Positions 31,838 to 42,874 of a DNA stretch of 64,000 nt are shown here, one piece after another. The notes beneath the pieces are model-generated. The model was not told where the DNA came from. It ran no database searches and was given only the letters and a program-made list of their open reading frames with translations. The position numbers were made by a program, and so were the translations under genes. Source of the stretch: Sphaerosporella brunnea. Lineage: Eukaryota > Ascomycota > Pezizomycetes > Pezizales > Pyronemataceae. Numbering within the stretch: position 1 is the stretch's first letter; each line of letters begins with the position of its first letter. The stretch spans positions 106,950 through 170,949 of the forward strand of contig VXIS01000065.1 of the NCBI GenBank assembly GCA_008704415.1, in the 5' to 3' direction.

Positions 31838-32348
31838 TGTAACCTTTTCGTGAGCTTATAAGATCCGCTATTTCACAGATGCAAATAAACTCAGAACCGT
31901 TTGTGTATCTGACTTGATAAATACCAAGAGAATACTCGCACTCAGGTCACTGATCAACTCAGTATTTATTGATGATAGTCGATACAATCTGGGCTGCTCG
32001 AAAGGCCGTGTCGAAAGAAGAGAAAAGAATGAATGTAGGAAAAGCTCGTAGCTTTTATAGCCAACAATGCTGAGTACATCATGTGATAACAATCTGGTGG
32101 CAAATTCGAAACTAAGGAAAGAATGGTCTAGAAGACCTACAAGTCTGCCTTGTGGAAACTAGAAGATTCCAAAGTAACGTAGCATCGAAGGGGCTAGAAA
32201 GTGCTAGAAACATGGTGACAAGACATAGTAAAGAAAGTAATGGAAACTCGTAGAATGCTGTCATCATACCATCGTTACTGCCATATAGTTTTATATCTTA
32301 GTAAGGAAATACGTAAGAAAGAATCATACTAAGTGTAATAATCTTACA
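31838..32348 (-). repeat. 5' LTR of the chromovirus
   Basis: 511 bp, identical to the 3' LTR. Carries the promoter; right flank CCTGC is the target duplication. Confidence 0.95.
32051..32060 (-). promoter_or_regulatory. TATA box of the 5' LTR
   Basis: CTATAAAAGC on the minus strand, about 215 bases from the inner end of the LTR. Transcription would start some 30 bases further in, near 32025. Confidence 0.6.
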
Positions 32349-32353
32349 CCTGC

Positions 32354-33698
32354 AGACCGCCCCGGCCCGTCAGGAACACTGCCACAGCTACGTGCTCCAT
32401 CCCACGGGGTCCCGTGATTTTTGAACCGGAGGAATGCGCCATACAGGTAGCCGCCATGTGGCAAGAACCGTCCGAGAACGCGCTATCCGTCTACACCGAC
32501 GGCTCCAAACTAGAGGACGGGAGTTGCGGCGACGCGGCTGTGACTCACCATTGTATCTTTCAGGGTTGGTGGCTCAGTGACGCTGCATACATTGGATGCA
32601 ACAAGGAGGCCTACGACGCAGAACTCTTCGGCATCGCGGCTGGCCTATCCAACACGGCACAATAGGCTTCTTCACTGAGGCGCTGGCAGCACTGAGGAGA
32701 CTACGACACGACACACCTGGACCCGGACAGCACCTGCTGCCACGGATCAGTCAAGCACAAGCCGCCCTGGACGCCGCAGGCTATACGGTTGAGTTTCGCT
32801 GGGTCATTGCTAGCCGACCGGCTGGCCAAAGAAGCAGCAGCGACCCTCAGCACGCTTATAGACGAGGACTTTCTCACCACAATGTCTCTCGCCTCGATCG
32901 GCCACGGTGTTACCCTGGCCAAAAGACAAGTGGCTCCAAAAACACCGTCGGCCCAAGACCTACTATAGGAGGTCAAAAAGCGCCGACAAGCCCGCATTCC
33001 GGGCCAAGAAGACACTGGCTGCGCGTTTCTTCCAATTCAAACTTGACAAGGCCCCAACGGCCCCTTATCTTCTAAGGACAGGGAGACGTGACGACGATAA
33101 ATTCTGGTTCTGCACATGCAGATCAGCCGTGACAAGAGAGCACCTCTTCAGTTTCTGCGCTTGTTGGCGCATGGAACAGGCGGTGCTATGGAAGGCGGTA
33201 GCTACGGCTACGAAAGACAAAAAAAAAAGAAGCAGGACGAATACACCTATTAGGGCCCCTCAGACGGGCGTTTTTCCCTTGGATATCCGAATTTTCAACC
33301 GGCTGTTTATCGATATCTGTAAGCCATTTGACGCCGAAACTGTCCTTAAATCCAGAAACGTCGAAAAAAATATAAACGCCTGTCTGAGCGGCCCTATTAC
33401 GGTCCTGTTGTCCGAGGAACGCTGTTCACAGGCAGTGCTGGCCTTCTTACACAACACGAAAGTTGGACTGTAGCCTGCTTAGGCCTAAATCAGTTTTCCT
33501 AACCCTATCTCTCTCCTGTTTTTTGATCGCGACTTTCCTTAATATGCTATCATATCAGGCGCGGTGCTCTTTGGTCTTTTTCCTTCGGAGGTGCTGGCCC
33601 CACAGTAGGACTTGAGCCTAGGGGTAGCATTTATCTCTGTTTATATATATGTCATGGCCGCAAGCAGCCGAATACAATATGATTAAAAAAAAAAAAAC
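32354..33698 (+). pseudogene. Tad1-like LINE 3' end: RNase H, C-terminal zinc finger, poly(A)
   Basis: The first frame (32414-32662) holds an RNase H start, ALSVYTDGSKLEDGS, and NKEAYDAELFGIAAGL with the catalytic Glu. A frameshift near 32660 leads to FFTEALAALRRLRHDTPGPG and EFRWVIAS. A third frame (32907-33473) ends with a CCHC-like finger (FWFCTCRSAVTREHLFSFC) and a tail to the stop. After about 200 bases of 3' UTR a run of 13 A at 33687-33699 marks the LINE end. The RT part is absent: the left border is the LTR-element target site. It may belong to the same family as the fragment at 9240-10074. Confidence 0.8.
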
Positions 33699-33712
33699 CA
33701 AACACAAAAAAT

Positions 33713-34050
33713 GAGGTAAGCAGCTTTCTTGATTTCTCGACGCTGTCTCTCTCTGACTTCGCATGCTGCCGGCGTGGCCAGAAAACCTCATCACAACCCG
33801 CCTTTCTCCACACCCGGAAGACGTTATTTCGCCGCGAACCGGCCGCAGAAATCTCCGTGACAGAGCGAATCTCAGCATCAGAGCTAGACTCAGGAACGGA
33901 GGCGGACACGGAAGCTGATACTGAACAGTGCCCATCACCAAAATCACGCAAAATGAAGGCAGGCCAGACAAGTGCCGACTACAGGAAGTCGATGGAACTT
34001 AGGTTTTAACAGGCCTCAGAGACGGCACGATATTTGTGTGAATCCCCGGC
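33713..34050. repeat. Repeat copy, partner at 23590-23930
   Basis: Begins within 15 bases of the LINE poly(A). Same orientation as its partner. The similarity fades after about 34050. Confidence 0.6.
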
Positions 34051-34499
34051 GGATTTGAAAATCGACCCGCCTCCATCAAACGCTCACCGCCCGTCCTCAC
34101 CTCTCATCTTGACTAACCTGTAACGGAGAGGGTTGGGAACAGACAGGAGAGAGCGTCTTGTACGGATGTGCGACAGGCAGGGCTAGATCCGAGAAGCAGA
34201 AACGAAAGGTGCTACGCTCGGGGGTCCAAGATTTAAGAGCGGGACAGATGTATTCAGGGTGGGATATGAAAGTTCAGTGAAGAGAAAAGAAAAGCAAAGG
34301 AAACAACAAAAGTGGAAGCGAAGGCCCCTTTAAATACCGAAATCCTAGCCCGCCGCCGCTTACCCTAATTGCTGATCGCAGAGCCTAACAGAACCCAAAA
34401 GCAACTCATAGAAACCAAAAGACTTATAACCATAGCACAGCCCCAGCACAGCCCCACACAACACTGCGCCGTGAGTCAACCGCGTCCCAGTACAACAAA

Positions 34500-34773
34500 T
34501 TGAGCATGTCGGCGGTCCCTGGCAGCAGTGGGTTCGGCATCGAGCACCGACACGGCCAGCGGGCGGCTGCTCCCAGTCCTGCTGACCATGAGGACGATGT
34601 GATGCAGGCGTTTTACAAGAAAATAAGTGGACAATGGCGCAAGTACGATGCTAGAAGCTCAAAGAACTCACGTCAATTCCTGCGTCCAGATGCCTTTTAT
34701 GAGGCAGTTGGAAGCCGCACACTCAGCGGACAGCGGAGCTCACATTACATCGCCTTTCTCCATAAAAGAAGAA
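34500..34773 (+). pseudogene. hAT-related N-terminal ORF fragment, cut by a MULE-type element
   Basis: ATG at 34506 follows a purine-rich leader. The translation contains AAAPSPADHEDDVMQAFYKK, which resembles APSPAEDEIEALYKKMAGSW inside the hAT element at 37799-38863. I infer an N-terminal piece of a related transposase. The frame is interrupted at 34774 by an element with its own target duplication, and no clear continuation is seen after 35546. Confidence 0.5.
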
Positions 34774-35546
34774 CGGCAAATCTCTATAATGCCATCGTTT
34801 TTGAAGCTATACTCTAACTTGCCATTGAGGACCAAAATGCAATTGGTCGAACAAAAAACAGTAAAAAAAAAAACAAGAAACAAAAATGCCCTCAACACTG
34901 ACGCTACCTCCGAACCGGGGATGCTTTTGTTTGGCTGTGCACCAATACAGATGTGCTGGGGCTTGAGTGCACCGACAACAACACAATTTTTTGGTCTCCG
35001 ATCAGCTGCCGTGGATATGGAATGGGCAATCGGAGACCAAGCACTTCATGATCGACTGTGTCCTGCTGGAAAGTCAGCAGCTTTCTTCTTTGGACACCGG
35101 GCGTCGCTTACATGTCGCTTTTGACTTAATTGCCCAGTCAGCAAGCGCTGCTTTGCACTGCGACAGTGAACTAAACAGTTGCCCTTTTTACAGCCCGGGC
35201 GGGCTGGTTTCCACTGCTGGGCCCATTGGTCAGTCGAGGGGTTGTGATGGTGCGTTGGTGCGCAGTGCAAGTTGCCTGCTGCTTTGCCCGCTGGGGATGG
35301 GTTCGGAGCAGGCGTCGAGGGTATGTTGGTCGGCGGTGCGGATTGCGCGTGGCTTTGCCCGTTGCTTTGCCAGCTGATGCTGGTGGGTTTGGGGGAACGT
35401 CCGTGTTGGCGGCAGTTTTCTTTTTTTCTTTTCTTTGTTATCCTTTTTTTTTTTTTTTTTGACCAATGGCATTTTGGAGGGAAGGGGAACCTCAATGGCA
35501 GGTTAGAGTATACTTTCAAAAGTAATGGCATCATAGAGGTTTGCCG
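34774..35546. mobile_element. Mutator-type foldback element, 9-bp TSD
   Basis: Terminal inverted repeats of about 75 bp (CGGCAAATCTCTATAATGCC on the left; the right end is its near-inverse) with flanks aaagaagaa (34765-34773) and aaagaagca (35547-35555), 8 of 9 matching. Poly(A)/poly(T) runs lie just inside both arms. No transposase inside. It begins CGGC like the MULE at 7362. Confidence 0.75.
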
Positions 35547-36459
35547 AAAGAAGCATCATTTTTCGCGAGCAAGTTGCAGGAAAGCAGAGCATGGACCCCG
35601 TTGAAGACTATGATTCTGCCACCGAGGCGGATACGAGGCGGCGGAGGATGTAGCAGCGCCCAGAAATCCTTATGGGGCCCCGGAAGAAGAGGCTGGTCAG
35701 AGTTACCATGACGCCGCGGAGGGGGTTGATTCGGACGTTGAAGGAGGAGGTCTGGACTGATCGCCGCACTTAATACTGCTACAGATAATTCATATTGCCC
35801 TGCAACCTCGCCCTCATCTGCGTGAAAATGTGATTTTTGCCGACGACCTGAGCTTTAGCTCGAGTCCCGCCGGCTCGGCCTCGCGATCGAGCCTGATAAT
35901 CACACGAGCGGACTCGAGTACACCAATTGAGACCTCGTGTGCTGCAGCCCGAACAGCAGTGACGATCATGACAGCCGGCACTGGTGCCGTTCTATGGTAG
36001 CTGCCGGCACAACAACCGGAGACGCAGTCAGGGCCGCGAATCAGACCGCCAGCGTAGCGGCAGGCGGAACCGCAGTCAGCACCATGCTGAACACCGTACC
36101 GAGAGTGGCTGGAACGGGAAGCAGGTATAGCCTTCGCCGGTAACGCCGATAATGCGATTCTGCCGGTGTGGTTTGTCTCAAAGATAACAGTGATGCGCTT
36201 CCGCGGCAGACTTGCGAGCATCAGGCATCCGCACCTCCCATACCCGCGGCCCTACTTGGACTCTTTTGTCTCTGCCGATCTCTACATTTGGGTATCAGCC
36301 CGCAGGGACTAATCACAGCACCACAATAACCTCCTTGTCCTTTCCTTCCTGATGAGGGAAGCTCGCGTGTAAGCCTGTTTACTTAGGGGTTTGTGCCTTT
36401 TCGTAAAGTATCGTCTGGTGCTACTTAGCAGCACAGTAGAAACGGGAGAAACATCGAGC
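35547..36459. other. Unassigned interval
   Basis: Scattered CTCGAG/GGCTCG motifs near 35850-35920 hint at another hAT end of the CGAGCC family, but no pair of ends with a target duplication was found. No credible gene. Confidence 0.4.
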
Positions 36460-36467
36460 GAACGGAT

Positions 36468-37178
36468 TAGCGTTGTACACCAGCCAGCTCGACACGAGTC
36501 TGACAGGTGGATCGAGCCAGCTCAAATCTTGGGTGGGATAGTCTCGCGGGCCTGACCCGAACTCAAAACGCTCGAGTGCGGCTAGAGCCCGCCGCATACA
36601 ATCACGTTGAGGTTGTCCATTTCCGTAGCGCTGCAGTTATGGAACGCGCTCACTGATTTACGATCTTACGCTGGTGAAATGAGTCCGATAGATCCGTCAG
36701 ATCGGAACCTGAGTCTAGAATGGCTTCCGCGGCCGGATCCGCACCCTCCTCATCATCATCATGTTCGTTATTTGCGACTTCTCATGCTGCAAATCGCTAA
36801 AGGCACGCGGCATCTCCACGTCCGCTTCACATTCCGACTTTTCCCACGGCTGAACATTCGTTTGCTTCATCCGATGATTAAGCAACAACAGAGTGCTGGA
36901 TATGATGTGGTGCGTCGCCGGTACAGACGACAGATGGCGTTCGGGGTCAGAGGGAGGCAGGGTTGTGACGCCGTGACGTGGATGTGTTCGTCGCTGTACC
37001 CAGCAGCGGTATATCAGCGGAGTACCAAGATTCTATGACAAAGCTCGAGCCTGAACTGCGTTCGTTCGAGCGAGCTCGAGCCTGAACTTCCTTTGTTCGA
37101 GCCAGCTCGAGCTCGAAAAATTACGTTTCGATCTGGCTCAATATTGAAGCTCGAGCTTTCGGCTCGTGTGCAACGCTA
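36468..37178. mobile_element. hAT non-autonomous element, variant ends, perfect 8-bp TSD
   Basis: Ends TAGCGTTGTACACCAGCC and (inverse of the right end) TAGCGTTGCACACGAGCC. The flanks GAACGGAT (36460-36467, 37179-37186) are identical. Subterminal CTCGAGC repeats match the other members, but the outer motif differs (GCGTTGCAC instead of GTGATGGAC), so it is a subfamily. No transposase fragment recognised. Confidence 0.8.
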
Positions 37179-37439
37179 GAACGGATTCCCCATGGATTGT
37201 TACTTCTCCAAGCCCGGACGCTCGTGGTGATTCATTCGATGGAACACCTGATCTTCCAGTCTAGTCTCTCGATCGAAATCCTAATCCGCCCAACATGATT
37301 CGGCATTGCCAGCCGGCCACGCGGTTCTCCACTTTTCAGGGCGTGTTAATCATTTAGGGTACGTTTTGAAGCCTGGGAAATAGAGTATTCCGTGCGTTAG
37401 CAGGGGTCCTTCCGTTTCGCGGAAGACAAGCCACTCTCT

Positions 37440-37513
37440 CTGCAAGAATTTTCACTTATAAGAATATGCCCCAGCGGTCCCGACCGTATTCTTATATACA
37501 GACTCTCCTGTAC
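37440..37513. mobile_element. Pogo-like element end fragment
   Basis: Carries TATTCTTATA, a GGTCCCGACC block and a terminal CTCCTGTA, matching in inverse order the end of the 11255-11989 element. No opposite end found nearby. Confidence 0.55.
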
Positions 37514-37798
37514 TTGCAGAATGCAGTGATAGTGCGCACCAAAAAACAGTACACAAAAGCTCTGATTGGTCGGGCGAGACGGCATGCGACAGGGGGTGGC
37601 GGGAGCTGTGAGAGCTCAAGACTCCCGTGCAAAGCCACCACCGGTCCCAAAAAATACGAATCACCCACGATGCCGCTCAACGCCACCGCCAGTCAGCTAT
37701 TACCGCTGTCGCTGCATTTATCTGCAGTGAAACCTCATCCACACACCTTCTCCTCGAACCGACGTTGCGGGAATGCTTTGCAGTTCGCGAGGAGAATT

Positions 37799-38863
37799 TA
37801 GTGATGGACACAAGCCGAACCGGCCCGAGCCAAAATCTCGAGCTTCGAGCCGAGCCGAGTAGAGCCTGGCCCCGTGACGGGCCGGGCAAGCTCGAATGAG
37901 TTGCCCGCCGAGCCGAGCTTCGGCTCGAGCTCTTGGCTCGAGCCCGGTGGTGGGAGAAGACCCTAGATGGCCGTGTGGGGCGTAAAATACAAACTGCGTG
38001 TCAAGTTGAGCAACAATATTCTATCGAATTCCGGGATTGCGAAAGCTCAAAGAAAGAGCAACCTACATGTCCTCTTCAGCCCCCACCGCAAGACACTCAG
38101 AGCAAAAAAATCATCATGGCCCCAGGCCGCTCCCTCTCCAGCGGAAGATGAAATTGAGGCTTTGTATAAGAAGATGGCGGGTAGTTGGGGTAATTGCTAC
38201 TTGATCTCTGTTTGTCGGTGTAAAATGACCGGGCTGACTAGACATGCGCCGGGACTACCTTGCTATACTGGGCTCCAGTGTGCCCAGCGAGCAGCTATTT
38301 TCTCAGCATGTTTTTGCCTTAACTTTGTTACCGCTTGTCTGACTAGATTGCACTCGGCAGGGCGGGAGATGCAATAACAAAGAAGCGAAACCGGCTGCTT
38401 GAGGAATCCAGCAGTGCGGTTCTACTGGTCAAAAGTTGGCTCGATCAAAAGACCGTCGACAAGAGGGAACTCTACGGCCCTTGCCCAACACGGGGATGCT
38501 GCAGAGAGTGACAGAGACAGCGAGGTGGAGCGCCAGGCATTGGGTGAGGGGATGGACGCGCAGCAAGAAGACTTCAAGTCGGGATCAGATTTGACGGATA
38601 AAGTGTGATATGTCGAAGGATGGTCACGGTGTGCGCGAGGTCTGATCTGTACATAGCGAAACCAAAATCAGAACCAGAATCTGACCCTGACATTGATCCT
38701 CCTATACCCGGGCCGGCTCGCGCATCAAAAATAGCATGGCAGCTCGAGCTTCGGCTCGAGCTTTGCAGGCTCGGCTCGGCTCCACGAGCCTGGCACTCGG
38801 TCGAGCCGAGTCAGCTCGAACGCACCCTTTGGCTCGACTCGAGCCGGCTCGTGTCCATCACTA
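37799..38863 (+). mobile_element. hAT deletion derivative, 8-bp TSD
   Basis: Ends TAGTGATGGACACAAGCC and its inverse; flanks ggagaatt (37791-37798) and ggcgaatt (38864-38871) match at 7 of 8. The plus strand keeps an N-terminal-like piece (AEDEIEALYKKMAGSW near 38140-38190) and a C-terminal hATC piece (SSSAVLLVKSWLDQKTVDK near 38405-38465). The catalytic middle is missing, so it is an internal deletion of an autonomous relative. Confidence 0.85.
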
Positions 38864-39813
38864 GGCGAATTACAGGGAAGCAGTCGAAGATGTATAGTAG
38901 CCTGAGTTGATATAGAGTAGTTACCGTCCGCTTGTCTTCTGGTATGCTCGCTCTCCTCCTCCGCTTCCTTGATCTTCTTCTTACGTTTGGCACGCTTCAA
39001 GTATGACGAATACACCTTATTCTATCCTACTACCTCTGAGTACATTTAGTCTGGGGCAGCGGCTGCCACCCTCGACCTCTCTCTATCTCTCTCGGGTACC
39101 GTTCACTCTGCTGCCGTGAAATTTTTACCGGTGGAAAACGGACGCTTGCGCTTCACCGACAAAATAGCGTCCGTTGTCGCCAAACGCGCCCTCAGTCAGT
39201 TCGCTCCTCCACAGGCGGGCCAACGGTGCGCCCATCAAGGTGAGAATCATTTCCACAAGATATGCATCCCCTTTTCACCCCAACCGTGGTGGCAGGAAGG
39301 CTTTTCATACAAAAACAGACACCGCCAACTGTCTTTGCGGCTGCGCAACTGCTGCGGCTCTGCTGCTGGTTCTAGGAATAAATCACAAACGACGCGGGAG
39401 GTGCACTTGCTTTGTTTGAATATTGTCCGGAGAGAGCGACGGACGGCACTTACTGCGATGAGGGTTGCGAACCGTGAAAGTATCTCCTCCACCACCAGGG
39501 CCAGACTGCTCAATAGCCGAGCTGCAAAGCCCCGTGTGCAGCACTGCCTGTGCCATCGTTCCCGGCTACGAAAACCGCGCAGGGTGGCTGTGTGGGCGGT
39601 GACCGTGAAGGTGAGCGGTACAGAGTGATACGCAGTGAAGCAACGATCCGCTGCTCGTGACAGCAGGCGAGCTGAGACACCAGCCCCCAGCACTCACTGC
39701 AACGCAGCAGCCAGCTCGCATGGCTAGCCGTTGAAAGCACTATCAACGAGTAAGCTGTCGCTGTTCGTTGGCGTTGATTTGCAGTTGCGCTGACACGATT
39801 TTGCCTGACAGGA
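38864..39813. other. Interval upstream of the broken Gln-rich copy
   Basis: No gene recognised. A short block near 39615-39640 (GGTACAGAGTGATA) also occurs at about 14135, so part of this region belongs to a dispersed repeat. Confidence 0.4.
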
Positions 39814-40060
39814 ATGACGCAGCGAAAGTCCACCAAGTCGCCAACCAGCTGGCACTCGTGCCAAGTGCGCCCCGTGTTCTGGCGGTGCTGCAGCAGCAGC
39901 TGGTCTTGCACCAGATTGCGCAGAGTGTGGTGACCCTCGACAACATGTTTGTCCTTACCCATTACCTTCCGTCGATTCACACGGCTAACCATCATGCCAG
40001 CCACGCCCTTCTGCCGATGCGGCTGCACAACGCCGCCGGTAGCGAGAATGCGCCTCCCTC
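39814..40060 (+). pseudogene. Gln-rich family, copy 3, truncated
   Basis: In one frame VHQVANQLALVPSAPRVLAV matches the N-terminal end of copies 1 and 2; then HQIAQSVVTL, an intron-like stretch with the same CTAAC branch and CCAG end (to about 39999), and ALLPMRLHNAAGSENAP from exon 2. The Gln-rich repeat is almost entirely deleted, the start codon is out of frame, and the second intron and exon 3 are missing. It is a dead paralogue. Confidence 0.75.
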
Positions 40061-41660
40061 TATGTGCCGCTTCCTACCCGACTTTCTGGATGGCTGGAGA
40101 CGCTCGCAAATCGCTCGCGGAAACGCATGCCCCTGCCGGGGACGCGCGATGACTCGCACGGTGTGTTTGGGCCCGAAAATACCAAGATTGAGCGTTGGAC
40201 CGAGTCGGGACTGAACACCCAGCCGGACAGCGGCGGCTTTGCGGGCTTGGGCTTGTGTGTGCAGGTAACCATTTTTTAAAGCGGTGCATCGCCCGATCAT
40301 AGTCACACACGACATTGAGGGTGAGGGTGCTTTCAACAATACCCACCACATAACGCGTTGCGCCGTTCGAACGGCTGGGTGGAGCCCGATGAGGAGGAGA
40401 AGGACACCGACCCAAGACGAGAACGCCTCAGGAGGAGCACGACGAGAAGGTCAAGTAAAACCACATCGAAGACGACCCGGACGTGGAGATCAAAGCCGCG
40501 CCGATCACCCCTCGCGCTGGAGGACCTACATAAATTATACATGTGCACCTGCACCCAGCCGGTGACCTACACCGATGGAAACGCGGCAGCGAGAACGTTC
40601 AGTTCTCATTCACAGTCGTCGGCTTCGGGTTTTCCTCGTCTTTCTGCGTTGCCTTGATCCGTATTTGGACACGCAACCACCGCCGGCTCGAGTTCTTCGA
40701 TGGGCTGAGGGTGCCTTTGGTGGCCGGCCATGCGGCGTTGATCCCGGTCAGCGCCACCCCACCATCGCTTGTGTCGCCTGCTCCGCCTCCACCGCCTCCA
40801 CCGCCGTCACCCGCCAAGACTCCCACCACCGGCCTCCCCTGTCTGGATGGATGCTTCCCCAACCGAGACCGCGCTCTTGAGCTCCTATTCGGCGACGCCA
40901 CGGCAGACTCTGCGCAAAGCAGCAAGCGGCTCAACCACTTCGCGAACCTTCTGGCGCCCTCATCCTGGTCGCGGAGCCGAATTGCTTGGACGAAGCCAGA
41001 TTTCGTCGCCCTGATGAATGCAGTCGGCCATCATCAACGGCGCTTCTGCTGTCTACCAGGTTACCGGCATCATCACCGGCGCTTCGGCTATCCCTACCGA
41101 CGAGCCGACCGCCTCTGCCGCCTCTGCCGGCTCTGCAGCCCCTACCTCCGCTCCGTCCGCGGTCCCGACTTCGTTTTGGGCAGACATCCTGAACGCTGTG
41201 AACCCCTTCACTGGGGTGGCAAATGCCACCAAAATGCCCGAGCCGGCCATCAAGGCGGTGGCGGGCGGGGCCCTGGGGGTCTTTTCGTCTGTTGTTTTTC
41301 TGGGCATCCTCGCCATCATCGCATTCAACCACCATGTCCCGATGTTCGACAGGTTTTCCGACGACCAGGTTGACCGCCTGATCACGTTCCGCATCCGCAC
41401 AAGACCGTCTTTCCTACGGCTCTTCCGCCTGGCCTCCCAGACTCTGTACGGAAATCGCTCTTGCGGTATTTCGCCAACATGCTGAAGGTGCGTTTGAAGG
41501 AGTTACTTGCTCAGTCAGCCGACACACAGGAACCAATCCTGCGTCTGCACAAACCGTGGTCAAGAGTCCGGACTCTGCCTCTTCATTCGAAGTGTACAAT
41601 ATGAGCGAAGAACTCCAGACGGACTATCTGCGGGTGATGCAGAAGTGATATGATGTGCGG
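40061..41660 (+). other. Unassigned interval with several plus-strand ORFs
   Basis: Frames at 40358-40657 (Arg/Ser-rich), 40543-41373 and 41018-41485 overlap. GC content and the lack of stops are higher than around it, so a spliced gene is possible, but I could not find a model that links the frames with good splice sites. Confidence 0.35.
41018..41485 (+). CDS. Possible small membrane protein, hypothetical
   Basis: 155 codons from an ATG at 41018. Residues 25-50 are Ala/Ser/Thr/Pro-rich, then FWADILNAVNPFTGVANATK, then a hydrophobic run (GALGVFSSVVFLGILAIIAF, about residues 88-107) that could span a membrane once, followed by a basic tail. No family is recognised. The frame may be one exon of a larger gene. 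Low confidence. Confidence 0.3.
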   Translation: MQSAIINGASAVYQVTGIITGASAIPTDEPTASAASAGSAAPTSAPSAVPTSFWADILNAVNPFTGVANATKMPEPAIKAVAGGALGVFSSVVFLGILAIIAFNHHVPMFDRFSDDQVDRLITFRIRTRPSFLRLFRLASQTLYGNRSCGISPTC

Positions 41661-42760
41661 TAAGTTCTCGCGAATTTTTTACACGCCTGAGATCGCCTTA
41701 TATATCGGGTAGATTTGGTATTCTGCTTTCTGTACGGTTTTTTCTTTTCGCGATGGGGCATCTACGCACACGATCCTGTAATAGAGTGAGAGCCTGGTTG
41801 TTTTTTTGTTTTTTTTTTCGTCGGTTTTCTTTGGGTTGGCGGATGGGGAAAGTTTGAAGTGTCGTAGCTTTTCAAGTTTTGAAAAATGGAATCAACCGTG
41901 AAACCCTCCATTGAAGGGTTTCCATTCGATTTGTACACTACCTAGTTCCAAAGGTGGTTTAGAGTGGCGTGTGCACACCATCTGACATCACCACCAACTG
42001 CGGCGCGCCCGCCCACTGCTCAAATCTTTGTATTTTCGGTAATGTTTTGCACCAGGCGCTGTGTATATTGCGGCGGTTTTGCCCAGGAAATTTTTGTCAA
42101 TTTCACGTTGGTTCTCTCATTTTTTTTCTGATTATTGGCTTCATTTTTTTCTGAGGGTAGCGGACATGCTCGTTGGTGGGAGTGCCGTCATTTTTTTTTA
42201 GCGTGAAATGAAAGTCGAAAAGAACGCAAAAGGAGCTCAGGAGCTCCGTTGTGCAGATTCATTTCTGGCGCGCTTGTCACGTTTGCTAGCGTGAAAAGAA
42301 AACGAATGGAAGTTCATTTCACGTTCTTTTCGCAACCGTGAAACCCCCAACAAAAATACCATCACGTGTGACCTCAGCTTCACCACCTTGTGCACGTCCG
42401 TACCTCACATCTTCGCATGATGTTTGTTTTCTACTGTTTTTCCTGCAGTCTATCTGAACGTTTACCAAAATTCATCCCGTTTTCCGTCCGCAGAATTTGC
42501 GACACCGGCAAAAATGTGGTTGACCAAGCCGTTGGGAGCTGAGTCAAAACTCAACATTGTCAAGCATGTAAACTGCAATGGCATTGGCCGCGGCGCCGAC
42601 AGGGGAAGGGTGGAGGATTCTGGAGTCTTCGGGGGAGGGAGACATCAGCGCGCAGACGCAGGGGATTTGGTTTATGCACATCAGGATACACTGTTTTTGA
42701 TTTGCTTACCCAGTTGGAGAAAAACGTGGTCTTTTGATTTGGCCCCGTTTGGGTGCTGGG
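41661..42760. other. Non-coding interval
   Basis: T-rich runs, two separated copies of CAACCGTGAAACCC (about 41893 and 42342), and a hairpin GGAGCTCAGGAGCTCC at about 42231. No gene recognised. Confidence 0.45.
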
Positions 42761-42874
42761 TAGGGATGCACACTGGACGACTGAGACGGGGACGGGGATG
42801 GGGACGGAGACAGTTCCCACCCCGCGGAGACTGGAAAGGCCCGCGGGGACCACGCCGGGATCGCTGTGAAAAAG

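Larger units (their letters stand above)
24514..32348 (-). mobile_element. Ty3/gypsy chromovirus, complete length, minus strand
   Basis: A 7,835-bp element bounded by two 511-bp LTRs that I find identical base for base, starting TGTAA and ending TTACA. The five flanking bases CCTGC (24509-24513 and 32349-32353) are duplicated. Order on the minus strand: 5' LTR, long leader, Gag with zinc knuckle, protease, RT, RNase H, integrase, chromodomain, polypurine tract, 3' LTR. No TGG-starting tRNA primer site follows the 5' LTR, so priming may be unusual. Identical LTRs mean a recent insertion, yet pol has two frame breaks. Confidence 0.95.

Noticed and set aside
40543..41373. 276-codon frame as a complete gene
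   Set aside because: It overlaps two other frames of similar quality, changes character along its length, and has no recognised domain.
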